Of a stretch of DNA of 64,000 bases, positions 43,395 to 52,902 are shown one piece after another. Numbering within the stretch: the first letter of the stretch is position 1; every line of letters begins with the position of its first letter. The position numbers and the translations under genes are program-made. The notes below the pieces were generated by a model. That model made no database searches. It had not been told where the DNA came from and worked only from the letters and a program-made list of their open reading frames with translations. This DNA is from Parabacteroides gordonii MS-1 = DSM 23371 (lineage in GTDB: Bacteria; Bacteroidota; Bacteroidia; Bacteroidales; Tannerellaceae): positions 2,283,088-2,347,087 of the forward strand of contig NZ_KQ033919.1 in the NCBI RefSeq assembly GCF_000969825.1, read 5' to 3'.

Positions 43395-45071
43395 ATGAAA
43401 AGCAAAATTGATTTTCAGCCCAAGCTTATATCGGCGCTGAAAAATTATTCCAAAGAAAAGTTCATGACCGACCTGATGGCAGGGATCATCGTGGGTATTG
43501 TTGCCCTTCCATTGGCCATCGCATTCGGTATTGCTTCGGGAGTAAGTCCGGAAAAAGGATTGATCACGGCAATAATCGGTGGGTTTATCGTTTCTCTTCT
43601 AGGAGGAAGTTCCGTGCAGATCGGTGGGCCGACCGGAGCTTTCATTGTAATCGTATACGGTATTATACAAAGTTTCGGTATCGAAGGACTAGCCATAGCA
43701 ACAGTTATAGCCGGAATTATATTGGTGGTAATGGGAGCTTTAAAGCTGGGAACGGTCATCAAGTTCATTCCTTATCCTATCGTAGTCGGTTTTACCAGTG
43801 GTATTGCGCTGACTATCTTTACCACACAGATGAAAGACCTGTTCGGTTTGACGATGGAAAAGGTTCCGGCCGATTTTATCTCCAAATGGATTGCTTATTT
43901 CGAACATTTCCATACAATTAATCCCTGGTCGTTCGTCATCGGGATTATTAGCATCGTCATTATAGCCGTTTCACCCAGATTCTCGAAGAAGATACCGGGT
44001 TCGCTGATCGCTATTATTGTGATGACAATTATTGTCTATATCATGCGTAACCATCTGGGTATTGCAGGCATAGAAACGATCGGCGACCGTTTTACCATCA
44101 ATGCCTCTCTCCCACAGCCGGAAGCTATTTCTTTCAATATGGAAACGATCAACCTGTTGCTTCCTTCTGCATTTACCATTGCCATGCTGGGGGCGATCGA
44201 ATCGCTTCTTTCTGCAACAGTGGCAGATGGTGTGACAGGAGACAAACATAATTCCAATACCGAACTGATTGCGCAAGGGGCTGCCAATATCATTGTCCCT
44301 ATTTTCGGTGGTATTCCGGTTACCGGTGCTATTGCCCGTACGATGACGAATATCAATAACGGTGGCCGTACGCCTGTTGCCGGTATTATCCATGCAATTG
44401 TATTACTATTGATCCTCTTATTTCTGGGCCCGCTGACCAAACATATCCCAATGGCCTGCCTGGCGGGTGTATTGATCATCGTTTCTTATAATATGAGTGA
44501 ATGGCGCACATTCCGTTCGTTGATGAAGAATCCGAAAAGCGATGTTTCCGTTTTGCTGGTAACCTTCTTCCTGACAGTGATATTCGACCTGACTATCGCT
44601 ATCGAGATAGGTCTGCTAATCGCCATGTTCCTGTTTATGAAACGGGTAGCTGAAACAACACATGTTTCAGTGTCCAAAGATGAAATAGACCTGTCCGATG
44701 AAGGTGAGATACACCATGACGAAGAGGTGCTGACTTTACCGAAAGGGGTTGAAGTGTATGAAATCGACGGCCCATTCTTCTTCGGTGTCGCCAATAAATT
44801 CGATGACGTAATGAAAGTCATAGGCGATAAACCTAAAGTGCGTATTATCCGTATGCGTAAAGTTCCGTTCATGGATTCAACAGGGCTGCATAACCTCGAA
44901 AGTTTATTCCGCTTATCGAAAGCGGAGAATATCCACATGATCCTATCCGGGGTAAATGAAGATGTACGCCGTGTATTGATCAAATCAGGCTTCGACCAAA
45001 AGATCGGTGCGGAAAATATTTGTTCCAATATTAACGAAGCGGTCAGAAAGGCAGAAGAGGCAGTAAGGTAA
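43395..45071 (+). CDS. SulP/SLC26 family anion transporter with STAS domain
   Basis: 558 residues. The membrane part has 12-14 helices: MTDLMAGIIVGIVALPLAIA, GSSVQIGGPTGAFIVIVYGI and IPVTGAIARTMTNINNGGRT, all SulP signatures. The C-terminal STAS domain (about 445-555) has GVEVYEIDGPFFFGVANKFD and PFMDSTGLHNLESLF, with the D-S-T-G loop. Inner-membrane transporter for sulfate, bicarbonate or a related anion; the substrate cannot be told from sequence. Monocistronic with its own promoter and a bidirectional terminator after it. Confidence 0.93.
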   Translation: MKSKIDFQPKLISALKNYSKEKFMTDLMAGIIVGIVALPLAIAFGIASGVSPEKGLITAIIGGFIVSLLGGSSVQIGGPTGAFIVIVYGIIQSFGIEGLAIATVIAGIILVVMGALKLGTVIKFIPYPIVVGFTSGIALTIFTTQMKDLFGLTMEKVPADFISKWIAYFEHFHTINPWSFVIGIISIVIIAVSPRFSKKIPGSLIAIIVMTIIVYIMRNHLGIAGIETIGDRFTINASLPQPEAISFNMETINLLLPSAFTIAMLGAIESLLSATVADGVTGDKHNSNTELIAQGAANIIVPIFGGIPVTGAIARTMTNINNGGRTPVAGIIHAIVLLLILLFLGPLTKHIPMACLAGVLIIVSYNMSEWRTFRSLMKNPKSDVSVLLVTFFLTVIFDLTIAIEIGLLIAMFLFMKRVAETTHVSVSKDEIDLSDEGEIHHDEEVLTLPKGVEVYEIDGPFFFGVANKFDDVMKVIGDKPKVRIIRMRKVPFMDSTGLHNLESLFRLSKAENIHMILSGVNEDVRRVLIKSGFDQKIGAENICSNINEAVRKAEEAVR

Positions 45072-45119
45072 ATCTATTTTTTCAGTTTTGAAAGTTACTA
45101 AAGAAATAAATATGTATGA

Positions 45120-45149
45120 ATGGGGAGAACTTTAGGAAAGTCTCCCCAT
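45120..45149. terminator. Bidirectional terminator
   Basis: ATGGGGAGA (45120-45128) pairs with TCTCCCCAT (45141-45149), with inner CTTT/AAAG pairing. It separates convergent SulP and barrel genes. Confidence 0.75.
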
Positions 45150-45155
45150 CAATTC

Positions 45156-45824
45156 TTATAAATTGAATTTATATCCAATAGTTATAGCTACGCTTCTATT
45201 CTTATACTTAAAATAATTATCCGGATCAAATTCTTTCCATGTCTTTTTAAGCCCTAAGTCATAAGCCAAAGATAAATTAAACTTATATACCTCGGCACTT
45301 AGAGCAAATCGTAAACCGGAATCAAAGCGTTCAAAAGGTTCTATGTATTCATTTTTTCCCGTCTTTAAATCAAAACGTTCAAACGGATTATACCATATCC
45401 CATCTGTATTACCGATTCCCGTATGTACAAAATTGGCCCCAAACTCTCCATATCCATTTACTCCACAAGCAAAATAAGCCCCTAGCTGAGGAACTAAAGA
45501 TATATGTTCAACAACCGGAATACGGTAGCCAAACATGACAGGCAATTCCAGATACCCCAAACGAACCATTAATTCACGACTGCCATCCACCAAACCATTG
45601 GCACCTTTCGTTGTATGATAGATTCCACTTAAAAGCATTATATTATTCCCTAACTGATAGTCAATTGTCAAACCACCTACAGGCAGAACCTGCCTATGAT
45701 CTCCTTTCACTCCTAACCTAGCCATATTAACACCAACCTCAGCCCCCAAACGAACTTGAGCACTCAACTTCACTACACTCATACCAATGAGCATACTTAA
45801 AATAATACACAACTTTGTTTTCAT
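45156..45824 (-). CDS. PorT-like outer-membrane beta-barrel protein
   Basis: 222 residues. Signal peptide MKTKLCIILSMLIGMSVVKL with cleavage near SAQ. The mature part is an eight- to ten-strand barrel of the outer-membrane beta-barrel (PorT) type: LGAEVGVNMARLGVKGDHRQ, LSGIYHTTKGANGL, LELPVMFGYRIPV and the last strand VAITIGYKFNL. Function unknown; small OM barrel. It lies downstream of the regulator gene at 45982-47672 on the same strand, with 157 bp between, and could be controlled by it. Confidence 0.8.
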   Translation of the reverse strand: MKTKLCIILSMLIGMSVVKLSAQVRLGAEVGVNMARLGVKGDHRQVLPVGGLTIDYQLGNNIMLLSGIYHTTKGANGLVDGSRELMVRLGYLELPVMFGYRIPVVEHISLVPQLGAYFACGVNGYGEFGANFVHTGIGNTDGIWYNPFERFDLKTGKNEYIEPFERFDSGLRFALSAEVYKFNLSLAYDLGLKKTWKEFDPDNYFKYKNRSVAITIGYKFNL

Positions 45825-45981
45825 AATTTTTTATCATTTTAAATCCACTACAAACATAGATGTTTACAGAAACAAACACCTCATATTTTCCCCAAATGTA
45901 CAAGGACAATCACCTTATGAAAATCAATAATTTAAAACAATACCTTATGGACAAGCATAAAGATACCTACCTAATAACCAA

Positions 45982-47672
45982 TTATTTACAAACACACTCA
46001 TAAAATGACACTTCACTTCCCGCATAACCCAGCTTCTGGCGTATGCGTAACCTACGTTTACTTATGGATTCCGGATTTATATTTAGTAAGATGGCTTCCG
46101 AGTTTATATCCAGTTTCAAAAAAGAAAGGTAACAATATTGTATTTCTGTTGGGGTTAATCCACGGGGAGTATTAGATATAAACTCATCAAACGAATGATA
46201 TGTCTGGTTAATCAATTCCATAAGACTATGCCAATCTTTATTTGTCAATAATGGCTCTTGGTTACCGGCAACCACTTTAGAGGATAGTTTAATTATCTTT
46301 TTCACAATAGTAGCATTCTTCATTTTTTCCTCTTTTAGTAAATTCAGCTCTTTCTCTATGTTTACTATATTATCTTTTAATGAACTCAATTTTGATTCAC
46401 TATTATGTATAGATTCCTGTAGGATTACTTCTTTTTTTTTTCCTCTAGTTCATAAGACAATACGGATATTCTTTCTTCATTTTCTTTTAGTTTGACTTCT
46501 TGTTCATATAACATTTTGTTTTTCCTATTATTGTAATACAAAACGATAATACATAGAAACGAACCAATAACTATAATAGTAATAATAATAAGAAGATTGC
46601 TGTTATGAAGTTTAGTATTCTCATTCAATAATAATACATGATTATATCTTTTTTCCGCATCTAATACATCCAAATGAATAGTGGAATTATAAATAGAATT
46701 GACCTGTTCCACATATTGTTCCAAAATAGATAAAGCAAGTTCTGTATTACCACACTTTTTCTCTATTTCATATTCTGTATACAAAGAAGAAATCGGAGTA
46801 TATGGATTAGTTATAGGCACTCCTCTTGATTTTTCCAAATACAAACGCGCTTTTTCCAAATCTCCTATATCCATATATAATCCACTTAATGCCGAATAAC
46901 TGGTAGCCATCTCCAATGAATCGGTTTCTAAAGACTTTAAAAGATACATTTCCGCTTTTTCCGTATCTCCCAACATACTATACACATTACCCAACCCATT
47001 GGCAATAGAAGGCATTGCACTCGAATCTTGTATGCTTGTTACTATGGAATCCGCCTTCAACAAATAATCCAACGCCAGCGAGCAGGAATCCTCAAATGCC
47101 AGTGTTTGAGCCATGAACTTCAATGCCAACGCATAACTTCGTTTATTATCGGCTTTAAAAAAATAATCAGCAGATTGGTTATACTTGTCTAAAGTTTCCT
47201 GGAAGAATCCTTTCAATTCATATAAATCCCCCATATACGAACAAATATACCCGGCCACATTATACTCCTTTGCCCTTTCAGCCACATCCAATGCCTGTGT
47301 ATACGCATCCATAGCTTTCATATATTCTCTATCTTCTACGTATGATCGTCCTAAAAACAAACCGATCTGTGCCTGCTCGTAAGGTGTTCCATGTTTTTCA
47401 TACCAGGTTCGTGCCCTTAATAATTGAGATACATAAGGCATATCTTTATGTACTTTATCAGCAGCTTTTCCATATAGCATACACCACCGGGCTAATAACT
47501 TATCACTTAGATTATCGGCCATTGTTATGCTATCTAACAATAAATAAGTACTATCCGAATCAATTTCTAATAAAGTTTCAGCACGGTCAATCAATTGCTG
47601 TTCTTTGATTTCGTTTCGGCAACCTGTAAAAAATACAGTTAATAATAATACTAGATAAATCGTATTTTTCAT
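45982..47672 (-). pseudogene. TPR/LuxR-type transcriptional regulator, split at an A10 tract
   Basis: Two frames form one protein of about 563 residues. Frame 1 (47672-46425, 415 residues): lipoprotein-like signal (lipobox VFFTGC), TPR repeats (about 80-330, YEQAQIGLFLGRSYVEDREY and similar), a membrane helix at about 360-382 (LLIIITIIVIGSFLCIIVLY), then a coiled coil ending LSYELEEKKKK-stop. Frame 2 continues with EVILQESIHNSESKLSSLKD, more coiled coil, and a LuxR-like helix-turn-helix (LTPTEIQYCYLSFLKLDINS, then INPESISKRRLRIRQKLG). The frames meet at ten A residues (plus-strand T at 46432-46441). Eleven A would join them as EEKKKEVILQ. This domain order is common in Bacteroidales membrane-bound regulators of about 560 residues. 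The tract may slip reversibly (phase variation), slip in transcription, or be a sequencing error. Confidence 0.8.
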
Positions 47673-47837
47673 AAACGTTATATTATCGACACAATATTAA
47701 TCAATAAAAAAGAAACAGCAAAAGGATAAATAATACAAATTCTATACAACATGGTTTGATCTCAGCAGACAACTCAGCTATATAAGCATTCCTTAAAAGA
47801 CCAGATATATTTCCAATTACCCTACTTATTAAATAGA

Positions 47838-47943
47838 ATTACTATGGCGACTAATCAGCGGTTAACAACCATCAACCGTATGGCTTATAATCATCAACCA
47901 TACGGTTGATAATTATCGGCCATACGGCTCACAATTGTAAGCC
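47838..47943. repeat. Tandem palindrome array B (5 units, 22-bp period)
   Basis: 18-bp units start at 47838, 47860, 47882, 47904 and 47926, linked by CAGC, GTAT, ATAC, ATAC. Units: ATTACTATGGCGACTAAT, GGTTAACAACCATCAACC, GGCTTATAATCATCAACC, GGTTGATAATTATCGGCC, GGCTCACAATTGTAAGCC. Unit 1 matches array A units in 16 of 18 bases; units 2-5 share GGnT...CC arms. A degenerate sixth unit may start at 47816. The array sits between divergent genes (47672 minus, 48077 plus). The rest of the 404-bp gap holds the promoter below. Confidence 0.8.
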
Positions 47944-48041
47944 ACTAAAAAATGCCGTATAAATGTACAAAAACATAAGGTTGATTGTACTGAAAGTTCG
48001 TGTTTTATTTTTTAATAATACTACCCTATTCTTTTTTCCAT

Positions 48042-48049
48042 TACATTTG
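48042..48049 (+). promoter_or_regulatory. Promoter of the DUF5009 acyltransferase gene
   Basis: TACATTTG fits TAnnTTTG, 28 bp before the ATG at 48077. Confidence 0.55.
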
Positions 48050-48076
48050 CGTCTTTACAAACCTAAAATCTAAGAT

Positions 48077-49180
48077 ATGGCACAATCAGGAAGATTACTC
48101 TCGTTGGATGTAATGAGAGGTATCACAATTGCAGGAATGATCATGGTGAATAATCCCGGAACCTGGGAATATGTATATGCTCCTTTACGGCATGCATCCT
48201 GGAACGGTCTCACTCCTACCGATCTGGTCTTTCCGTTCTTTATGTTCATCATGGGAGTTTCGATGTTCTTTTCATTGCGGAAATATAATTTCAAACTATC
48301 CAAAGAAAGTGTTACGAAGGTATTGAAGCGGACAGCACTTATCTTTCTGGTCGGATTCGGACTGAACCTTTTCTCCCATATCTGTTATAACGGATTCACC
48401 CACTTTGAAAACCTTCGTATCCTCGGTGTTATGCAACGCCTTGCATTGGCTTATGGTGCAGGTTCACTGATCGGGTTGGCTGTCAATCATAAATATATCC
48501 TGCAAACGGCTACCGTGATACTCTTATTCTACTGGATACTCCTGGCCCTAACAGGAAGCACCACATTATCGGAAGATAATATCATTGCCGTTGTAGACCG
48601 TGCCCTGTTTGGCAACACACATATGTATCACGATTATCTGGCCGACGGAACACGTATTGCTTTTGATCCGGAAGGATTGTTAAGCTGTTTCGGAAGTATC
48701 GCACATGTATTATTAGGTTTCTATGCCGGTAAAATAATTCTGGACAGCAAAAAGAATAATGAATTAATTATCAGGAATTTGTTTATCTTTGGAAGCATTA
48801 TTCTGTTTCTGGGATTTCTATTCAGTTACGGTTGTCCGATCAATAAAAAGTTATGGAGCAGTACTTTTGTTTTAACCACTTGTGGATTCGGTTCATTGTT
48901 CCTGGCCTTATTGATCTGGATTATCGACATTAACGGTAAAAAGAAATGGTCATTATTTTTCGAATCATTCGGGATTAATCCGTTATACCTGTATGTACAA
49001 GGCGATATACTGGCTGTCATACTGGATAAAAGCGGTATAGCATCTTATATTTATACGGATATATTGGCTCCCTTATTCGGAAACTTCGGCGGTTCATTAG
49101 TATGGGCTATTTTCTTTGTTATTCTGAACTGGATCCCCGGATATTGGTTATATAAGAAACGTATCTATATTAAATTATAA
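48077..49180 (+). CDS. DUF5009/HGSNAT-like membrane acyltransferase
   Basis: 367 residues with about ten membrane helices. The opening RLLSLDVMRGITIAGMIMVN and the following LTPTDLVFPFFMFIMGVSMF are signatures of the heparan-alpha-glucosaminide N-acetyltransferase/NagX group, and ILGVMQRLALAYGAGSLIG matches as well. The active-site His expected near the first lumenal loop is probably that of APLRHASWNG. Likely acetylates amino sugars across the inner membrane, but the acceptor is unknown. Its stop codon overlaps the next start by one base (TAATG), so the two genes are translationally coupled. Confidence 0.85.
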   Translation: MAQSGRLLSLDVMRGITIAGMIMVNNPGTWEYVYAPLRHASWNGLTPTDLVFPFFMFIMGVSMFFSLRKYNFKLSKESVTKVLKRTALIFLVGFGLNLFSHICYNGFTHFENLRILGVMQRLALAYGAGSLIGLAVNHKYILQTATVILLFYWILLALTGSTTLSEDNIIAVVDRALFGNTHMYHDYLADGTRIAFDPEGLLSCFGSIAHVLLGFYAGKIILDSKKNNELIIRNLFIFGSIILFLGFLFSYGCPINKKLWSSTFVLTTCGFGSLFLALLIWIIDINGKKKWSLFFESFGINPLYLYVQGDILAVILDKSGIASYIYTDILAPLFGNFGGSLVWAIFFVILNWIPGYWLYKKRIYIKL

Positions 49181-51636
49181 TGAATAGTAAAAACCTCTTT
49201 TGCCATTACATTTATATAAGTATTGTCTGTTTATTTTTGTTTTGCACTAATAAGGTAAAATCTCAAATAAGCGAAGGGGGAATGCCAGCCAGTTTCAATG
49301 AACAGAATACATTGAAAAGCCAACTACCGGTAGTTGACATTCCTATAAACTTCAGTGTGGAAGATATGAAAGTGGTGGATGCCTGGCAAGTAAGCCAGGG
49401 AGCACCATTAACAGTCTCTACCTTGATAGATACAGATCTGAATATGGATAATGCCGGCCATTGGCTTACCTTGTCTTCCGGACAAAAAATATGGCAACTG
49501 CATCTGCAGGCAAAAGGGGCTATCGCATTAATGCTTTATTATGATACATTCTACATACCTGAAGGAGGAAAACTGTTCATTTATAATGCAGAGAAAACTC
49601 ATTTACTAGGGGCGTATACTTCACGAACTAATCCAGCAGGAAAATCGTTTGCTACCGAATTCGTAGCCGGCGATAATATCACGCTGGAATATGAACCCTC
49701 GCCTTCCGGTGAACCAGCCTGCATAAAAATCAATCAGATAGGATATGGATACAATCATCTATCCGTTTTCTCCGGGTTAAAAAGTACCGGCCCCGGAACA
49801 TCCGGTTCCTGTATGGTGAATATCAATTGCGAAGAAGGAGAGGAGTGGCAGACTGAAAAGAACGGGGTCTGCCAGATGGTTCAGAAGATAGGAACAGCGG
49901 CTTATCTTTGTACAGGCTCCTTAATAAATAACACGGCTTTGGATATGAAACCTTATATTTTATCCGCTTTCCATTGTTCTCAAGATCTTAAGAACAATAC
50001 CATTGCTTCGGATGAGGATCTGAACCAATGGGTATTTCATTTTCATTTTGAACATTCCGGATGCGATAATTCTTCTCCCGTAACGGAACAGAAATCGATG
50101 GTAGGCTGTACCCGTAAAGTCAGTATCCCACTCGACGGTGGTTCCGACGGACTTTTAGTATTACTGAATAATGATATTCCTAAAGATTATAATGTCTATT
50201 TCAATGGTTGGGACAGGAGGGACACACCTGCAAATTCAGGTGTAAATATTCATCATCCATCCGCCGATTACATGAAAATATCAACCTTCGGCAGTTATCC
50301 GGTTGAAACAGTCACTTGGCTGGATGATACTAATACAACGGGAGCTCAAAATGCACACTGGAATGTAGTGTTCGATCCGACTCCCAATGGACATTCTATA
50401 ACCGAAGGTGGCTCATCCGGTTCCCCTCTATTAAACCAAAACAAACTGATAGTAGGCACCTTAACCGGTGGTAACTCCACCTGCCGCTATACGGACGGGC
50501 GAAATATATACGGTAAACTGTTTTATCACTGGAATAAATACGGTAAGTCGGATAACGAACGCATGGATATCTGGCTCGATCCACTGAACACAGGTACAGT
50601 CAACCTCGCAGGATTATCTCAGACAGGTGAGGAGGGGACTTTAATAAATTATCAACCGCCAACAGATGTGACTTCAAAAACCATATCTTCCAATAATATT
50701 CTGATTGAATGGAATGCTCCTTTATACAAACAAGTTATCGGATGGGGAACTCAAAATTCATCAAAACAGATAGGTTATACAAACACTCCATTCTATTTCG
50801 GTCAAAGATGGGATACCAAAGATTTAAAGGATTTTCATAAGAAAAAGTTGATCAGTGTTAACTTTATTCCGGCTTCCAACGCTTTCTATGCTATTTATAT
50901 TAAGCAGGGGGAACGTACTTACAGCCAGGAAATAACTAATCCGGTAGCTAATAAATCAAATTCGGTTCAGTTGAGAACTCCATTTGTAATAGATGCCGGA
51001 CAGGAGTTGATTGTCTCTATCCATGTAAAAAAATATAGTCGGTCGACTCCCGCATTTATGGACGGTGGGCCGTCCATTCACGGAAAAGGGAATCTTATTT
51101 CTTTTGACGGAGAGAAATGGGAATATTTGCAAAATGAGAAAACGGACAATAACTTTATCTTATCAGCGGTTGTAACTTCCGAAGAGGGAACCCTTACACG
51201 CAGCAGTGCTTTCCCTGTTATCACAGGATATAATATCTACAAAAATCAGCAAAAACTGGCTTCCGTTTCTGCTTCTACATTACAATATACAGACAGAAAC
51301 ATCACTTCAGGCACACATTCTTACAGTGTTTCAACATTGTATGACAAAAATGAAAGTAGACAAATTACAGCTGCTAACGAAATAAAAGTAAACTCTGAAA
51401 AACTTACGGAAGCTGATGAAATAACCATCACTCCGACAATATTCAAGGATCAATTACGGATCATTAATCATCAACAGGTAAAATCTATCGAAATCTATAC
51501 CGCCGATGGAAAAATGATCCGGAAAATAAATAACCCGTCTGAACAGATAAATCTAAGCAATCTATCACAGGGCGTTTATTTCTTCAGGTTATACGCCGAT
51601 AAAACAGTAAAAACGATTCGCTGTATCAAACAGTAA
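49180..51636 (+). CDS. Lysyl-endopeptidase-like secreted serine protease with Por-type C-terminal domain
   Basis: 818 residues. Hydrophobic signal at about 8-28, then an N-terminal domain resembling the propeptide of bacterial lysyl endopeptidases. The chymotrypsin-fold domain shows His in ILSAFHCSQD, Asp in GGSDGLLVLLNND and Ser in TEGGSSGSPLLNQNK, with several paired Cys. Beta-rich domains of about 550-700 follow, and the last 75 residues (IEIYTADGKMIRKINN, LSQGVYFFRLYADK) are a sorting domain of the type IX kind. Secreted or surface protease. It overlaps the DUF5009 gene upstream by one base; why an acyltransferase and a protease are coupled is not clear. Confidence 0.85.
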   Translation: MNSKNLFCHYIYISIVCLFLFCTNKVKSQISEGGMPASFNEQNTLKSQLPVVDIPINFSVEDMKVVDAWQVSQGAPLTVSTLIDTDLNMDNAGHWLTLSSGQKIWQLHLQAKGAIALMLYYDTFYIPEGGKLFIYNAEKTHLLGAYTSRTNPAGKSFATEFVAGDNITLEYEPSPSGEPACIKINQIGYGYNHLSVFSGLKSTGPGTSGSCMVNINCEEGEEWQTEKNGVCQMVQKIGTAAYLCTGSLINNTALDMKPYILSAFHCSQDLKNNTIASDEDLNQWVFHFHFEHSGCDNSSPVTEQKSMVGCTRKVSIPLDGGSDGLLVLLNNDIPKDYNVYFNGWDRRDTPANSGVNIHHPSADYMKISTFGSYPVETVTWLDDTNTTGAQNAHWNVVFDPTPNGHSITEGGSSGSPLLNQNKLIVGTLTGGNSTCRYTDGRNIYGKLFYHWNKYGKSDNERMDIWLDPLNTGTVNLAGLSQTGEEGTLINYQPPTDVTSKTISSNNILIEWNAPLYKQVIGWGTQNSSKQIGYTNTPFYFGQRWDTKDLKDFHKKKLISVNFIPASNAFYAIYIKQGERTYSQEITNPVANKSNSVQLRTPFVIDAGQELIVSIHVKKYSRSTPAFMDGGPSIHGKGNLISFDGEKWEYLQNEKTDNNFILSAVVTSEEGTLTRSSAFPVITGYNIYKNQQKLASVSASTLQYTDRNITSGTHSYSVSTLYDKNESRQITAANEIKVNSEKLTEADEITITPTIFKDQLRIINHQQVKSIEIYTADGKMIRKINNPSEQINLSNLSQGVYFFRLYADKTVKTIRCIKQ

Positions 51637-51644
51637 AAAAAATA

Positions 51645-52424
51645 TCAATAAGAAACCGTTACATCGAAGCCTTCTTTGCGGGCACGATCGGCTATTTCAT
51701 CCAATGTTTCTTTTGAAACTTTCTGAAGACCTTTCAGCGGAGTTTCACGATCGATAGTATAGATCATTACCTGTTTCGGTTTTATTTTCTTCAAAGCCTC
51801 GAGCCAGCCTTCCAGTTCCGTTTCTGTGGTGTTATCAACCGACTGACCGTTAACTTCCCCTTTCAGAAACATGGTCTGGATGATCAGGTTTCCTTCGAAA
51901 CGGCAAAGTTGTTCCATCAATCTGTCGAATGTAAATGCGGGAGAATTCGGAACATTCAACTGCTGTATACGGCTGTCCAGTACAGAGTCGAGTTTAAGGA
52001 TATTATCTTCGATCTTATTCAATGCCCGGAATACACCTTCTTTATGAAGCATTGTCGAATTCGATAAAACCGCAATCTTTGCCTTCGGGAAAAAACGGTT
52101 ACGGGTAGCAATCGTATCTTCAATAACTCCTTCAAACTGAGGATGCATAGTTGGTTCCCCATTACCTGCAAAAGTAATCACATCGGGAGCAATCCCTTCA
52201 CTTTGCATAGTTGATAACTTTTGTATCAATGCTTCTTTCACCTCTTCACGAGTCGGCAGTTTGGTATACGTACGGCGTTCTCCATTCAGGCCGCATTCGC
52301 AATAAATACAATCGAAAGAACAAAGCTTCCCGTCCACCGGAAGCAAATTCATACCCAAAGAAACTCCCAACCGACGGCTGTGCACCGGGCCGAATACTAT
52401 CTTATCAAAGAGAATTGTTGACAT
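51645..52424 (-). CDS. Radical SAM protein
   Basis: 259 residues. The iron-sulfur motif is CSFDCIYCECG (Cys-x3-Cys-x2-Cys), preceded by RRLGVSLGMNLLPVDGKLC. The glycine-rich SAM site is ITFAGNGEPTMHPQFEGVI, and FLKGEVNGQSVDNT also fits the small wyosine-synthesis-like radical SAM group common in anaerobes. Cytoplasmic; substrate unknown. It is not a sulfatase-maturing enzyme: the extra cysteine clusters of that group are absent. Convergent with the protease gene (8 bp between stops). Its promoter is at 52506-52499. Confidence 0.88.
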   Translation of the reverse strand: MSTILFDKIVFGPVHSRRLGVSLGMNLLPVDGKLCSFDCIYCECGLNGERRTYTKLPTREEVKEALIQKLSTMQSEGIAPDVITFAGNGEPTMHPQFEGVIEDTIATRNRFFPKAKIAVLSNSTMLHKEGVFRALNKIEDNILKLDSVLDSRIQQLNVPNSPAFTFDRLMEQLCRFEGNLIIQTMFLKGEVNGQSVDNTTETELEGWLEALKKIKPKQVMIYTIDRETPLKGLQKVSKETLDEIADRARKEGFDVTVSY

Positions 52425-52498
52425 AATTATATTGGTTTTTATCTATCAAGTTCTTTATATAACAAAGAACACTCCTATATTTCCATAAATTATGGATG

Positions 52499-52506
52499 CA
52501 AAGCTA
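52499..52506 (-). promoter_or_regulatory. Promoter of the radical SAM gene
   Basis: On the minus strand TAGCTTTG fits TAnnTTTG, 75 bp before the start codon at 52424. Confidence 0.5.
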
Positions 52507-52691
52507 CAAAAGACCCTAATACTACCAATGAAGAAGCATATAAAAATTAGATAATTATCCATTACTTTATTAAAACATAATTTATTATTAATTAAACAGA
52601 TGATGAAATTATGTTTCGCTATTTTTGTAATTAAATATAATCGCGCTATCAGCGATATTTATAATAGAAAGCGTCTGGCTTTATTCTTTTC

Positions 52692-52800
52692 AATTTATAT
52701 TTCATAGTTTATAGTATTATTTACTCGCTACTATTTCGCGTTTACCTGTTCATAGGTAAGCGTGTATATATTAGCGCGTATAAACTATGTATTATAAATT
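52692..52800. repeat. Long nested inverted repeat upstream of the first MBOAT gene
   Basis: 22-bp arms at 52692-52713 and 52779-52800 (core CATAGTTTATA / TATAAACTATG, two mismatches) enclose 65 bp, inside which TTACCT (52742-52747) and AGGTAA (52754-52759) form a second dyad flanked by CG pairs. No TAnnTTTG promoter is seen inside on either strand. It lies about 100 bp before the MBOAT start, so a leader hairpin, a cruciform or a small transposon remnant are possible. The rest of 52425-52902 is AT-rich with no other signal found apart from the promoter at 52499-52506. Confidence 0.6.
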
Positions 52801-52902
52801 ATGAGAATGAACTATTGAATAGATAAATCTGGTCAATTCCTACGTTTTCTTTCTTAACAATTGTCACTTCAGGGAGTTGAGGACAGTAATTGTTTACTTA
52901 TT

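Noticed and set aside
51645-52424. Sulfatase-maturing radical SAM enzyme for the sulfatase at 39761
   Set aside because: Too short and lacks the C-terminal cysteine clusters of that family.
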